64,000 bases of DNA. Origin: JACVRX01 sp963831385. GTDB lineage: Bacteria; Actinomycetota; Actinomycetes; Jiangellales; Jiangellaceae. The translations under genes and the position numbers were made by a program. Under the pieces are notes generated by a model. It made no database searches and was not told the DNA's origin. It was given only the letters and a program-made list of their open reading frames with translations. The stretch covers positions 81,704-145,703 of the forward strand of contig CAWHPW010000021.1 of assembly GCA_963831385.1 (NCBI GenBank), written 5' to 3'. This document shows positions 1 through 9,219 of this stretch, in pieces. Within the stretch, counting starts at the first letter, position 1, and the number at the start of each line of letters is the position of its first letter.

Positions 1-159
1 CCGGCCGCGCCCCATTGGGTCGACCCCCTCGCACAAAACTGGGGCGACCAGTCAACCGGACGCCCTCGCAACTTCGGGTGACATCTGTTCGTGAAGACAA
101 CGCTACAGGGTTCGGCCATGTTCCGTCCCGCCCGGGTCTGTCCTTCTCTGGGGGACGCA

Positions 160-1275
160 TCAACCGGGAAGGTGAATCCCCCGCAGGCGGGATACCTCGG
201 CCATCCGCCGCTCGGCCAGCCGATCGGCGGCGACGGCAGGCGGGACACCTTCGTCGGCGGCGAGCGCGAAGATCCGTCGGGTTGTCTGGAGGATCTGCTC
301 GGCCCTACCCCGGGCGCGATCGAAGGAGAATCCGTGCAGCTCGTCTGCGACTTGGATGACCCCACCGGAGTTCACGACGTAGTCCGGCGCATAGAGGATT
401 CCCCGGTCCTCCAGCATCTTCTCGACGCCGGGGTGGGCAAGCTGGTTGTTGGCACCTCCGCACACTGCGCGGCAACTGCCACTTGCCACTAGCGCCTCGA
501 CCATCTCGTCGTCGAGGGCGCCACCGAGGGCGCACGGCGCGTAGACGTCGATGCTGGCATCGGCGAGCGCAATCGCGTCGGGGACGGCCAGCACCTCCGG
601 ATGCGCAGACTGCAGCCGCTCGGTGGCCGGCGCAGATACATCGGTGACGACGACCTCGGCGCCGTCCTCGAGGAGCAATGCCGCGAGCTTGCTGCCGACC
701 TTGCCGACGCCGGCAATGCCGACCCGGCGGCCCCGCAAGGTCGGCGCCTGCCAGAGCCGTTCCGCGCAGGCTCGCATGCCCTGAAACACCCCGAACGACG
801 TGAGCACACTGGAGTCGCCGGCACCGCCCTCCGCCGGCGAGCGTCCGGTGACCCACCGGCACTCACGAGAGATGACGTCCATGTCCGCGACATAGGTCCC
901 GACGTCGCACGCGGTGATGTAGCGGCCACCCAGCGATGCGACGAACCGCCCATAGGCCCGCAGCAGGGCTTCGGACTTGTCGCGACCGGGATCGCCGATG
1001 ATCACGGCCTTACCGCCGCCGAGGTCGAGACCGGCCAGCGCGTTCTTGTAGGCCATTCCGCGCGACAGCTCCAATACGTCGGCCAACGCGTCATCCTCGG
1101 TCCGGTATGGGTAGAACCGTGTCCCCCCGAGTGCAGGTCCCAGAGCTGTGGAGTAGATGGCGATGATCGCGCGCAGCCCGGTGGGTTCGTCTTGACAGAA
1201 GACAACCTGTTCGTGGCCGGTGTGCCGGCCGAAGACTCCCATCCCGGGAGAGACGTCTGTCGAGGTATCGGCCAC
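160..1275 (-). CDS. vdh: Valine (branched-chain amino acid) dehydrogenase
   Basis: This Glu/Leu/Phe/Val dehydrogenase oxidatively deaminates valine and related branched-chain amino acids to 2-oxoacids with NAD+, the first step of their catabolism. The protein has about 371 residues. It shows the catalytic-lysine motif LDLGGGKAVI, the segment DVGTYVADMD and a C-terminal Rossmann motif GIAGVGKVG. The segments STALGPALGGTRFYPY and APDYVVNSGGVIQVADELHG match Streptomyces Vdh as I recall it. I chose the GTG at 1275 because a GAAGGGG ribosome-binding site lies 8 nt upstream; the open frame continues further but without homology. It is transcribed away from bldC. Confidence 0.9.
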   Translation of the reverse strand: MADTSTDVSPGMGVFGRHTGHEQVVFCQDEPTGLRAIIAIYSTALGPALGGTRFYPYRTEDDALADVLELSRGMAYKNALAGLDLGGGKAVIIGDPGRDKSEALLRAYGRFVASLGGRYITACDVGTYVADMDVISRECRWVTGRSPAEGGAGDSSVLTSFGVFQGMRACAERLWQAPTLRGRRVGIAGVGKVGSKLAALLLEDGAEVVVTDVSAPATERLQSAHPEVLAVPDAIALADASIDVYAPCALGGALDDEMVEALVASGSCRAVCGGANNQLAHPGVEKMLEDRGILYAPDYVVNSGGVIQVADELHGFSFDRARGRAEQILQTTRRIFALAADEGVPPAVAADRLAERRMAEVSRLRGIHLPG

Positions 1276-1568
1276 GGTGGTGACCCCTTCGCATCCTCTG
1301 GCCCCGCCGTGCTGGCACTGTGAGCGAGCCACGGCAGCGGGCGTCAGCGTTGTGCCCGTCACGATATGCCCGTCAGGTCCCTGTTGGCGCTGACCGGTTG
1401 GGCTCGACTCGCGGCATACGTCGTCTCTGCGTAGTCTCTGCACTAACGGCTTGAAAGAGTCGGCCGGACGGGGAATGGACGCATCGTTCGGCGCCTCCAC
1501 GCCACAACGCAGTGGGGTGGAATGACCGTTTGCGGTGGAGCCACTCCGCCAACACCAGGGAGGTGACG

Positions 1569-1796
1569 ATGGCGACGAGGACTCAGGACGCCGAGCCCCT
1601 CCTCACGCCTGCCGAAGTCGCTGCCATGTTCCGGGTCGACCCAAAAACCGTGACCCGGTGGGCAAAGGCCGGCAAGCTCACATCGATTCGGACGCTGGGC
1701 GGACACCGCCGTTACCGGGAGTCCGAGGTCCGGGCCTTGCTGACGGGGCAGATCCCTGCGCAGCGAGCCGAGCCGGACACCGAGCAACAGGGGTGA
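1569..1796 (+). CDS. bldC: BldC-type MerR-family developmental regulator
   Basis: This 75-residue DNA-binding protein consists almost entirely of a winged-helix MerR-like domain. The core LLTPAEVAAMFRVDPKTVTRWAKAGK and the following TSIRTLGGHRRYRESEVRALL are nearly identical to Streptomyces BldC, which represses or delays developmental genes by cooperative binding. The ATG at 1569 has a strong AGGGAGGTGACG ribosome-binding site; an upstream in-frame ATG at 1512 is not needed. The gene stands alone upstream of the DUF4129/MoxR/DUF58 operon, with 73 nt between them. Confidence 0.92.
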   Translation: MATRTQDAEPLLTPAEVAAMFRVDPKTVTRWAKAGKLTSIRTLGGHRRYRESEVRALLTGQIPAQRAEPDTEQQG

Positions 1797-1869
1797 GTCC
1801 TTCCGGCGGCCGCTGCCTGGCGGTGGCCGCCGGACATTCGATTGGTCACCCTCCCGCCCGGGAGGCCGC

Positions 1870-2691
1870 GTGCGGGCACAGTCGATGATCAAGCCTGTGG
1901 CCATGGTCGCCACGGGCGGGCTGTTGGTCGCCGTCGCGGTCGTCGGGACGCGAGCGGCCGGCGGGTTGGAGCTCGAGTTCCGACCGCTGTTGGACATTCC
2001 CAGTGATGTGCTGGGGATCGTTCTCCTCGCGGCTGCCGTCCTGTGCCTTCCGCTGCTGATCCTCGGCATGATCTTCCGCCGGCGGGCCCGCCGGGCCGAA
2101 CCAGGCGGTGAGATGGAGTGGTTACAACGGTTGGTGCTTCTCGCGGTACTCGTTGCGTCCGTCGTGGTGCTCCGCGAGCTGCTTCCGGACAACGCCGAAC
2201 AGGCGCCCACCACCGATGCTGATCTCGGCGAGGCGGAGGGAGGTCCCGCCGACGTGCTGTGGTCCGGCCAGACCGCCGTACTCGCCCTGGTACTCGCCGG
2301 TATTGCCATCGCGGTCTTGTGGTGGCGGAGGCACAGCATCGGTGATGGAGTAGCGATCCGCGACGCGGACCGCGATCAGGACGCCGCCGCCATCCGAGCT
2401 GGTCGGACCGTCCTCGATGAGCGCTGGGACGAGCCTCGGGCCGCCGTCGTCGGGTGCTACGCCGCAATGGAAAATGCGTTGGCCGAGGCCGGAACCTCGC
2501 GCGGTCGGGCCGAAACACCAGAGGAGCTACTCGACCGAGCGATGACTGCCGGCCGGTTGGCGGCCGAACCCGGACGCCGGCTCACGGAGCTGTTCCTGAC
2601 GGCCCGGTACTCGTCCGCAGAAGTGACCCCCGCGGACGTCGCCGATGCTCATGCGGCGCTGAGCAGCATCGCTGCGGGGGTCCGACAGTGA
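1870..2691 (+). CDS. DUF4129-domain membrane protein
   Basis: This is an integral membrane protein of 273 residues with about four hydrophobic helices (roughly residues 9-29, 45-68, 85-105 and 136-156). Its cytoplasmic C-terminal DUF4129 domain contains ERWDEPRAAVVGCYAAMENA and ETPEELLDRA. The biochemical function is unknown. DUF4129 proteins recur beside MoxR ATPases and DUF58 proteins, as here. The GTG at 1870 follows GGGAGG; ATG 1885 is an alternative. Its stop overlaps the next start (GTGA), which indicates one transcript. Confidence 0.8.
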   Translation: MRAQSMIKPVAMVATGGLLVAVAVVGTRAAGGLELEFRPLLDIPSDVLGIVLLAAAVLCLPLLILGMIFRRRARRAEPGGEMEWLQRLVLLAVLVASVVVLRELLPDNAEQAPTTDADLGEAEGGPADVLWSGQTAVLALVLAGIAIAVLWWRRHSIGDGVAIRDADRDQDAAAIRAGRTVLDERWDEPRAAVVGCYAAMENALAEAGTSRGRAETPEELLDRAMTAGRLAAEPGRRLTELFLTARYSSAEVTPADVADAHAALSSIAAGVRQ

Positions 2692-3257
2692 CCTTTGGCG
2701 TTCCGCCGTCTGAGAATGACCCGCTCGTCAGCGTCATCAGCGGCCGCGGAGGCGCGACCGGCACTCGGGTTCCGCGGCGTCGGCAGACCATCCCGTGGTG
2801 GTCGCTGGTATTGATCGTGGCGGGCACCCTGGCCGCCGGGCCGGTGGGGTTGTTGCTGGCGACGTCCGTGATCGGGGCCATCGTCGTGCTGCGACTTCGC
2901 GTGATCATCGCCGAGCCTGAGGCGCGCGACCTGCCAACGCTGCCGTGGTCGCGCCGACCACAAGCAGCGGTGCTCCCGGGCTTCACCCGAACGGTAGGTT
3001 CCGTCGAATGGGGTCTGGTGTCCGCTTTCGACTTCGACACCTCTCTTCGGCCCCGGCTCGCCAGGGTTGCTGGTGCCCGGCTAGCCGACCGGCACGGTGT
3101 CGACATGGCGGCTCAGCCGGCGGCGGCCGCCCGCCTGCTGGGAGCGGAAGCCTGGGCACTGATCGACCCAGCTCGCTTGCCCGTCGCAGACCGCAGCATT
3201 CATGGGCCGGACCGTACGGCCGTGGCTCGGGTACTGGACGCGATAGAACGGATCTGA
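2688..3257 (+). CDS. Membrane-anchored hypothetical protein of MoxR/DUF58 operon
   Basis: This protein has about 189 residues. A polar N-terminus is followed by one long hydrophobic hairpin (residues about 33-68, WWSLVLIVAG through VIGAIVVLRL) and a soluble C-terminal part with no motif I recognise. The GTG at 2688 overlaps the upstream stop as GTGA, and the MoxR gene follows 10 nt downstream. Position and topology match the small accessory membrane proteins usually found between DUF4129 and MoxR genes in actinomycetes. The role is inferred only from that context. Confidence 0.7.
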   Translation: MTFGVPPSENDPLVSVISGRGGATGTRVPRRRQTIPWWSLVLIVAGTLAAGPVGLLLATSVIGAIVVLRLRVIIAEPEARDLPTLPWSRRPQAAVLPGFTRTVGSVEWGLVSAFDFDTSLRPRLARVAGARLADRHGVDMAAQPAAAARLLGAEAWALIDPARLPVADRSIHGPDRTAVARVLDAIERI

Positions 3258-3267
3258 CGGAGGACGA

Positions 3268-4257
3268 GTGACCGACACCACGAGTTCGCCCACGTGGACA
3301 CCGATGGCGACCGGTCGTCGAGTGCACGAGGTGCTCGACGAGGTGGAGCGCGCGGTTGTCGGCAAGAGAGCGGCGCTCGAACTGGTTCTGCTCGGGATTC
3401 TCTCCGGCGGGCATGTTCTGCTCGAGGATCTGCCCGGTCTCGGTAAGACGCTCATGGCCCGCTCGTTTGCCCACGTGCTGGGGCTGGAGATGCGACGAAT
3501 CCAGTTCACCCCGGACCTGCTGCCCTCAGACGTCACGGGTGCGCCGGTGCTGGATCCGAGAACCGGTGAGCTTGCCTTCCGGCCCGGGCCGGTGTTCGCG
3601 AACCTGGTGCTGGCCGACGAGATCAACCGAACGCCGCCGCGCACGCAGGCAGCCCTGCTCGAGTCGATGGCCGAACGGCAGGTCACAGTCGACGGGGTCA
3701 CCCATCAGCTGCCCGAGCCGTTCACCGTGCTCGCCACCGACAATCCGATCGAGTTCGAAGGCACATACCCCCTTCCCGAGGCTCAGCTGGATCGGTTCAC
3801 CATGCGGGTTCGGATCGGCTATCTCGCCGCTCCCGACGAGACGCTGATGCTGCGCCGACGAATCGACCGTAAGGCGCCAGAAGCCTCGCTACGGTCCATC
3901 GGCGAGCCAGCCGAGCTGTTGGCGATGACTCGCTCCCTGGAGGACGTCGAGGTCGACGACGACCTGCTCGACTACGTCGTACGAATTCAGACCGCGACTC
4001 GTCACCACCCGCACATCGTCGTCGGGTCGAGCCCACGAGGTGGCTTGGCGATTCTGGCCTTGGCGCGGGGACGCGCGGCGCTCGCCGGCCGGGCGTTTGT
4101 CACTCCAGACGACGTCAAGCAGGTGGCAGTGCCGGCGTTGGGGCACCGGCTGGTGCTTCGACCGGAACTGTGGGTCCGCCGGATCTCCGGTGACGACATC
4201 GTCGCCGAGGTCATGGACAGTGTCGAAACACCCTCCACCAAACGACTTCCGCAATGA
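3268..4257 (+). CDS. MoxR-family AAA+ ATPase
   Basis: This is a cytoplasmic AAA+ ATPase/chaperone of 329 residues. It shows Walker A in LEDLPGLGKTLMARS, Walker B in LVLADEINR followed by TPPRTQAALLESMAE, a sensor region TVLATDNPIEFEG and the usual C-terminal lid with SSPRGGLAILALARGRA. MoxR ATPases are thought to remodel or mature partner proteins. The adjacent DUF58 protein (VWA-like fold) is the usual partner, and the start codon of that gene overlaps this stop (ATGA). The GTG start at 3268 is preceded by GGAGGACGA. Confidence 0.92.
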   Translation: MTDTTSSPTWTPMATGRRVHEVLDEVERAVVGKRAALELVLLGILSGGHVLLEDLPGLGKTLMARSFAHVLGLEMRRIQFTPDLLPSDVTGAPVLDPRTGELAFRPGPVFANLVLADEINRTPPRTQAALLESMAERQVTVDGVTHQLPEPFTVLATDNPIEFEGTYPLPEAQLDRFTMRVRIGYLAAPDETLMLRRRIDRKAPEASLRSIGEPAELLAMTRSLEDVEVDDDLLDYVVRIQTATRHHPHIVVGSSPRGGLAILALARGRAALAGRAFVTPDDVKQVAVPALGHRLVLRPELWVRRISGDDIVAEVMDSVETPSTKRLPQ

Positions 4258-5522
4258 CCGCGGCACAGGTGGAGTTGCGCTGGCGACTGTCGCCGCTTGC
4301 GGCTCGGTTGGCGACGGTGGGCGCTCTCGCATCGGCCGCTGGCCTGGTGTTGGGCCGCGCCGAACTCGTCGTACTCGCCGTGCCGGTGCTGGCGGCGCTT
4401 GCCGCAGGGCGTCGAGCCCGGCCGGGTGAGGTGGGCATTGCCGGTACCACGCCGAGCGACCGCTATGTCGAGAGCGACACCGTCGACATCGGTGTCACCG
4501 TCGATCCAGGACCGGCGACCGGAGGCGTACGAGCAGAGTTGGCGCTGCCTGCCACCGCGTGGCACGCCGAAGGGTCGATGACCGTCATCGGAAACACCGC
4601 AGTGACGACGACGTGGTCGGCCACGCCCATTCGGTGGGGCCGTCGAAGCATCGGCCCGGTCCGATTGACAGCATGGGGGCCATCCCGGTTCGACATCGCG
4701 ACTGCCGAGGTGTCCCTTGGCGTCGTCGACGTGCATCCACCGGCCGCGTGGGCACGGCACTTGCCGGTTCCGCCGCGCCTGGTACAGCGGACCGGTCTGC
4801 ATGCCGGCCGCTCGGAAGGATCCGGTGTCGAGTTCGCTGGGGTCAGGCCATACGAGCCCGGCGACGCCGTTCGCCGGATCCATTGGCCGGCCACTGCACG
4901 GCGTGGTCGGCTGCACCTCACCCGGCACGCCGTCGAACGGGCCGCGGACGTTGTCGTCGTCATCGACGCGACGACCGAGGTTGCTGAGGCGCTGGACCTG
5001 TCGGTCCGTGGAGCCGCGGGGGTCGCGCAGGCCTATCTTGCCGCGGGGGACCGGGTTGGTGTCGTCGCGCTCGGCGGGATCGTGCGCTGGCTGCCGCCCG
5101 GTGTCGGTCTTCGGCAGGTCCATCGTGTCGTCGAGACGGTGCTGGACGTTCGGCTCGACGACTCGTATGTGGCACCGGATCTCAACCGGCTACCGCGACG
5201 AGCTTTGCCGCCGGGAGCACTTGTCGTCTTGTTCAGCCCGCTGCTCGATCTGGGTGTTCTCGAGATCCTGCGCGACCTGCGCGAACGCGGGCATCCGACC
5301 GTAGCCGTCGACGTGCTGAGAACCGAACCTCTGCCGCCACCGGGGACCCGCGCCGGCCCGGAAGCCGTCCGACTGTGGCGGCTGGAACGCGACGCCCTCC
5401 GGCACGAGCTGTCCTCGATCGGGGTGACCGTCGTGCCGTGGGGAGACGATGAACATGCAGTCGGGCTACTGGATCGCGTAGCGGTTCGGCTGCACCCGCA
5501 GCTCGCCGGCGGCGTGCCATGA
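4254..5522 (+). CDS. DUF58 domain-containing protein (MoxR partner)
   Basis: This protein has 422 residues. The N-terminus is hydrophobic (residues about 17-50). The conserved DUF58 core is GVRPYEPGDAVRRIHWPA followed by TARRGRLHLTRHAVE, then a VWA-like segment beginning VVVVIDATTEVAEA. DUF58 proteins are substrates or partners of MoxR ATPases; their exact role is unsettled, with envelope or stress functions suggested in the literature. It overlaps both neighbours by ATGA junctions, so MoxR, DUF58 and the next membrane protein are probably translationally coupled. Confidence 0.88.
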   Translation: MTAAQVELRWRLSPLAARLATVGALASAAGLVLGRAELVVLAVPVLAALAAGRRARPGEVGIAGTTPSDRYVESDTVDIGVTVDPGPATGGVRAELALPATAWHAEGSMTVIGNTAVTTTWSATPIRWGRRSIGPVRLTAWGPSRFDIATAEVSLGVVDVHPPAAWARHLPVPPRLVQRTGLHAGRSEGSGVEFAGVRPYEPGDAVRRIHWPATARRGRLHLTRHAVERAADVVVVIDATTEVAEALDLSVRGAAGVAQAYLAAGDRVGVVALGGIVRWLPPGVGLRQVHRVVETVLDVRLDDSYVAPDLNRLPRRALPPGALVVLFSPLLDLGVLEILRDLRERGHPTVAVDVLRTEPLPPPGTRAGPEAVRLWRLERDALRHELSSIGVTVVPWGDDEHAVGLLDRVAVRLHPQLAGGVP

Positions 5523-6016
5523 ACCCGCTGGTTGCGGGTGTCATCGCGGCCGTCCCCGGAGCCGGCGCGGTCACGCTCTCGGGTATCTACACGCCGCCAG
5601 ACGCCCGGCTGTGGTCCTGGGTCGCGGCCGTCGGGGTCGTGCTCGCCGTACACCCGGCGCTGCGATGGGCGAGCACGCTGGCTCTGGTCGGCATTCTGGT
5701 CGGCGTCATCCTGCGAGCAGGAGTCACCGGCTTGCCGGTGACCGTCGCCGCCGGTCTCGGCGTCTTGCTCCTTGCCTATGTGCTGGCTCTCGATCTCGCC
5801 GACCTGGTCGGGCATTCTCGCGGCGAGTTGGCTCGGCTCACCATGGGATGGGCCGCCGCGATGGCCCTGCCAGTCGCTGCCGGCTTGGGTGCGTGCGCCC
5901 TCGCCCTGCTCGTGGTGGCCGCACCGGTTTCGCCGTCTCTTCCGCTCGCCCTGGCCGGGCCGGTCGCCGTGGTCGCGCTCAGCGTCTTGGCCATGCGGCG
6001 GCGCACACCGCAATAG
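5519..6016 (+). CDS. Hypothetical multi-pass membrane protein
   Basis: This protein of 165 residues is almost entirely hydrophobic, with about five or six predicted membrane helices and short polar loops. I see no enzymatic motif. It is the last gene of the bldC-distal operon; its ATG overlaps the DUF58 stop, and the convergent YjbR-like gene ends 3 nt beyond its stop. A function in membrane complex assembly with the MoxR/DUF58 pair is inferred from position only. Confidence 0.7.
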   Translation: MNPLVAGVIAAVPGAGAVTLSGIYTPPDARLWSWVAAVGVVLAVHPALRWASTLALVGILVGVILRAGVTGLPVTVAAGLGVLLLAYVLALDLADLVGHSRGELARLTMGWAAAMALPVAAGLGACALALLVVAAPVSPSLPLALAGPVAVVALSVLAMRRRTPQ

Positions 6017-6019
6017 CGC

Positions 6020-6385
6020 TCAACCCCGCGTATCCAGCACAGCGACGAGCGCCTTCGGAGCGACCATCCGGTAGGCGTCCTGGACCAGCTCGGCGATTTC
6101 GTCCCAGTCGACCGGCACGTCGAGCCGAACGCCGAGCCAGCCGCGATGTCCGACATATGGAGGTCGAAAGAACCGCTCCGGAGCCGACTGGACGAGCATG
6201 GCTTGGACGCCTTCGGGAGCGGCGCACCAGAAGCCGAGCACGTCATCGTGGTGATGGTCGGCATAGGTGACGAACGTCTTCTTGCCGCGAACGAACCAGG
6301 TCGGCTCGCCGTGACTGATCCGCTCCGTCGTCTCGGGCAGGTTCAGGCAGATCGACCGCAGCCGCGGCAGCGGGTCGTCGCTCAC
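6020..6385 (-). CDS. MmcQ/YjbR family DNA-binding-like protein
   Basis: This 121-residue protein belongs to the MmcQ/YjbR family (double-wing fold). Features typical of the family are the N-terminal LRSICLNLPETTERISHGEPTW segment, the central FVTYADHHHDDVLGFWC strand, and the C-terminal RPPYVGHRGWLGVRLD plus a terminal helix. The function is poorly defined. The ATG overlaps the stop of the upstream membrane-protein gene (ATGA), so the two are co-transcribed. Similar proteins occur at 33975-34400 and 62468-62977. Confidence 0.85.
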   Translation of the reverse strand: MSDDPLPRLRSICLNLPETTERISHGEPTWFVRGKKTFVTYADHHHDDVLGFWCAAPEGVQAMLVQSAPERFFRPPYVGHRGWLGVRLDVPVDWDEIAELVQDAYRMVAPKALVAVLDTRG

Positions 6386-6765
6386 GGCACCGTCGGCCGC
6401 TGCGACGGCTCGCGGAAGCGGGTGCCGATCGTGAGCAGCAGCAGCCCGACGCCGAGGATCATGAAGAAGTTTCGCGGCGCGCTCTCATCGGAGAAGCCGA
6501 GGACGAACGGTGCGACGATCAGGAAGATCGACAACACCATGTCCACGGTGACGTGCGCCGTGATCGCGAGCTGCTTGACCAGGCTGGTCGGCATCCCCGC
6601 AGTGATGGCGGTGTTCACCAAGATGACAATCCCGACGACGACTGACACGCCCGTGGGGATGCTCGAGTCGAAGTCGAACAGGATCGGGCCGGCTAGGAAC
6701 ACGACGCCGAGGATGTATTCGACGACGCCATGCGCCGTCCGGGGAACGGGCCCCTCGCGCAACAT
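6382..6765 (-). CDS. Small four-helix membrane protein
   Basis: This 127-residue protein has four hydrophobic helices (residues about 11-30, 38-56, 65-90 and 98-115). The arrangement resembles SPW-repeat or DoxX-like small membrane proteins, but I cannot assign it to either. An acidic loop (FDFDSSIPTG) separates the first two helices. It is followed by the YjbR-like gene with a 4-nt overlap. The function is unknown. Confidence 0.65.
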   Translation of the reverse strand: MLREGPVPRTAHGVVEYILGVVFLAGPILFDFDSSIPTGVSVVVGIVILVNTAITAGMPTSLVKQLAITAHVTVDMVLSIFLIVAPFVLGFSDESAPRNFFMILGVGLLLLTIGTRFREPSQRPTVP

Positions 6766-6876
6766 GAGGCAACGCTAGCCGGTCTGGGCTGCCCCACCGT
6801 TGATCGAGTGTGCACGAGTTGCCTGGGCGCGCCGGGCGGGTCGCGCCGATTGTGACCAGTCGATCAGGAAGTGGCC

Positions 6877-8031
6877 TTAGCTGCCGAGGGCCGAGCGCAG
6901 GCGCGGCGGCACGTCGGGAAACGCCTCGAGTGGACGGGCCGCGACAAGCTTGTCGGCGTCGGCACGGTCCAAGTCCCCGTCATCGACGAGCACCTGCCGG
7001 GCATGAGTATCCGGCAATAGGTTGAGCCAGCGCAGGACGAGTTCTTCGCGGCCTTGCTCGGCCAGCTGGCCATACAGCCGGACCCGGGCCATGCCGCCGT
7101 CGGGATAGACGTCGAGCCGGACGTCCGTGGTCTCCGCAGCGTCGTCGATGCGGAACAGGTGCCGAGTGTCCGGCTGTAGGCGGGTGCGCGGCAACAGCTC
7201 GACCCAGTCATCGTTGCGGCCTGCGGAGCGCGAGTCGCGCCCACGCAGTGCGGCCCAGCCGGGAGCATTTCCGACGAAGTACGAGGTGTCCAGCTCGGCG
7301 AGGCGTACCCGGCCCGGCCCGGCCAGCCGAAACTCCACCCAGTCGTTGTCATCGTCGCGGCGTCGGGCGGTCTCCCAGCCCTCGCCCATCACCCGGGCTT
7401 GGCCGGGAGAGATCAGGTTGCTGGGCGACGAATAGAACATGTTGCTGCAACCGGTGACCACGCCGCCGTTGGCAAGCGCCGCAAGATCGATCTCACCGGT
7501 GCCGAGAAAACGAGGGTCTGGGACTGCCTCACCGTGCACCCGGATCCTGGCGACCCCACCATCGGGATACATGCACAGCCGCGCATGGGTCACCCGCTGC
7601 GGCACATCGACAGAGAACGGGTTCTGGGTGTTGCCGTCGACCGGCGAGCGGCGAACCAGCGGGATCCAGTCAGCCTGCTGCAGCTCGTCCGGCGTCGGGT
7701 ATCCCTCGACCGAGGCACCCTCGACGGAGATCTCCGGCGGGTAGTTCCCGGTGAAGAACGCGGTGTCGACGACGACGCCGCGGACGACCCCGGCGATGCC
7801 CAGCCGCACGATCGCCCAGTCATGGCCGGGTTCTCGACGTCGACGGGTCTCCCAGCCGTCGTAGACCTGGCCCTTGTGACCAAACGTGTACGTCTGGTAC
7901 GTCGCCGGCTCGGGCTTGATGAGGTTCTCACGCTCGGCGAAGAGCTCGTCGTTGGCGCCGACGACGCTGCCGCCGAGCCAACGGCTGGCCAGGTCGGGAT
8001 GAGCGGTGAAGTCCTGTTTGGTCACGGTCAC
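6877..8031 (-). CDS. alc: Allantoicase
   Basis: Allantoicase hydrolyses allantoate to ureidoglycolate and urea. The protein has 384 residues and two tandem allantoicase (jelly-roll) domains. Each carries a KGQVYDGWETRRRREPGHDW-like or MGEGWETARRRDDDNDW motif, an FFTGNYPPEI/YFVGNAPGWA motif and a MYPDGGVARIRVHG/VYPDGGMARVRLYG strand. The start is a GTG overlapping the glycerate kinase stop (GTGA). It is the last gene of the minus-strand ureide operon and appears intact. Confidence 0.95.
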   Translation of the reverse strand: MTVTKQDFTAHPDLASRWLGGSVVGANDELFAERENLIKPEPATYQTYTFGHKGQVYDGWETRRRREPGHDWAIVRLGIAGVVRGVVVDTAFFTGNYPPEISVEGASVEGYPTPDELQQADWIPLVRRSPVDGNTQNPFSVDVPQRVTHARLCMYPDGGVARIRVHGEAVPDPRFLGTGEIDLAALANGGVVTGCSNMFYSSPSNLISPGQARVMGEGWETARRRDDDNDWVEFRLAGPGRVRLAELDTSYFVGNAPGWAALRGRDSRSAGRNDDWVELLPRTRLQPDTRHLFRIDDAAETTDVRLDVYPDGGMARVRLYGQLAEQGREELVLRWLNLLPDTHARQVLVDDGDLDRADADKLVAARPLEAFPDVPPRLRSALGS

Positions 8032-9182
8032 TCCTTGCTCGCGTGTGGAGACACAGGCGACGGCGTGGGCAGCCAGTCGGCGGCAATTCGACGGGCAACC
8101 TGTTCGAGCAGCGGCCCTGCGTCGGCCATGCTGCGAGCAGGATCAGGCTCGAGATCGGAGAGTGCGTACGCGCGCTGAATGCCGGCTTCGCGCAAGGCGG
8201 CTGGCTCGAGCAGGCATCGGCCGGCCACCGCAACAACCGGGATGCCGGCCGCGCGGGCCGCAGCTGCTACGCCGGCTGGTGCCTTGCCGCGCAGAGTCTG
8301 CTCGTCCAATGAGCCCTCTCCGGTGACGACGAGAGCGCACCCCGGCACCCGATCGGCGAATCCGATCAATTCCAGGATCAGCTCGATTCCCGGGCGGAGT
8401 GTTGCTCCGAGGATCGCCATGGCTGCGAAGGCAACCCCGCCGGCCGCTCCGGCGCCCGGAACGTCGGCATCGTCCCGGCCGGTCGTCGTGGCGACGACCG
8501 CGGCCCAGTGCCGCAGCGCCTGGTCGAGTACGGCGACGTCTTCCGCCGTCGCACCCTTCTGCGGGCCGTAGACCGCTGCGGCGCCCTGCGGCCCGTACAG
8601 GGGGTTGTCGACGTCGGACGCGACGACGACCTCCGCCGAACGAAGCGCAGGGTGCAGGCCGGCCAGATCCAGCCGCCGCAGCCGACCCAGCCCGCCGCCG
8701 CCCTGGGGCAGCGGCTTGTCATTGTCGTCGCGCAGGCGCGCGCCGAGCGCCTCGACCATCCCGGCGCCTCCGTCGGTGCTCGCACTCCCACCCACGCCGA
8801 GCACGATCCGGCCGCACCCGGCGTCCAGCGCCGCACGGAGGACATCGCCGGTGCCATGACTCGAGGCGACCAGCGGAGCCAGTCTGCGGTGAGGCAGCCG
8901 CCGCAGGCCCGATACGTCGGCGAGCTCGACGACCGCGACACCGGCACGTTCGGCGTAGGCGGTCTCAACCGGGTCGCCAGTGGGGCCAATCGCCTGAACC
9001 GGGACCCGGCGGTACCCGGCCGACGCTGCTGCCTCGACCGTCCCGTCCCCTCCGTCCGCGACCGGAAGCTGGTCCACCTCGACACCGGGCGCCGCCGCCA
9101 GGAGGCCGGCGGCGACATGCTCGGCGACCTGAGCCGCGGTCAGCGACCCCTTGAACTTGTCGGGGGCGACGAGGACACGCAT
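8028..9182 (-). CDS. glxK: Glycerate kinase (GarK/GlxK type)
   Basis: This enzyme phosphorylates D-glycerate to 2-phosphoglycerate, the exit of the glyoxylate-tartronate semialdehyde branch into glycolysis. The protein has 384 residues. It begins MRVLVAPDKFKGSLTA, the hallmark of this kinase family. ADGGDGTVEA, GVGGSASTDGGAG and VVTGEGSLDEQTLRGKAP follow in the expected order. The ATG at 9182 was chosen because the family signature starts there; upstream codons in the same frame show no similarity. Its stop overlaps the allantoicase start. Confidence 0.95.
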   Translation of the reverse strand: MRVLVAPDKFKGSLTAAQVAEHVAAGLLAAAPGVEVDQLPVADGGDGTVEAAASAGYRRVPVQAIGPTGDPVETAYAERAGVAVVELADVSGLRRLPHRRLAPLVASSHGTGDVLRAALDAGCGRIVLGVGGSASTDGGAGMVEALGARLRDDNDKPLPQGGGGLGRLRRLDLAGLHPALRSAEVVVASDVDNPLYGPQGAAAVYGPQKGATAEDVAVLDQALRHWAAVVATTTGRDDADVPGAGAAGGVAFAAMAILGATLRPGIELILELIGFADRVPGCALVVTGEGSLDEQTLRGKAPAGVAAAARAAGIPVVAVAGRCLLEPAALREAGIQRAYALSDLEPDPARSMADAGPLLEQVARRIAADWLPTPSPVSPHASKE

Positions 9183-9219
9183 CGGATCACTCAGCCTGGT
9201 CACGCTGGAAGGTCTCGAC

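Noticed and set aside
1..159. Open frames at the left edge (for example 15-359 and 91-492, plus strand)
   Set aside because: They are antisense to vdh, with skewed Arg/Gly/Pro composition and no recognisable segment. Nothing supportable lies between the window edge and the vdh stop.
601..1323. 240-codon plus-strand open frame opposite vdh
   Set aside because: It is a high-GC shadow frame; the minus-strand protein matches valine dehydrogenase along its whole length.
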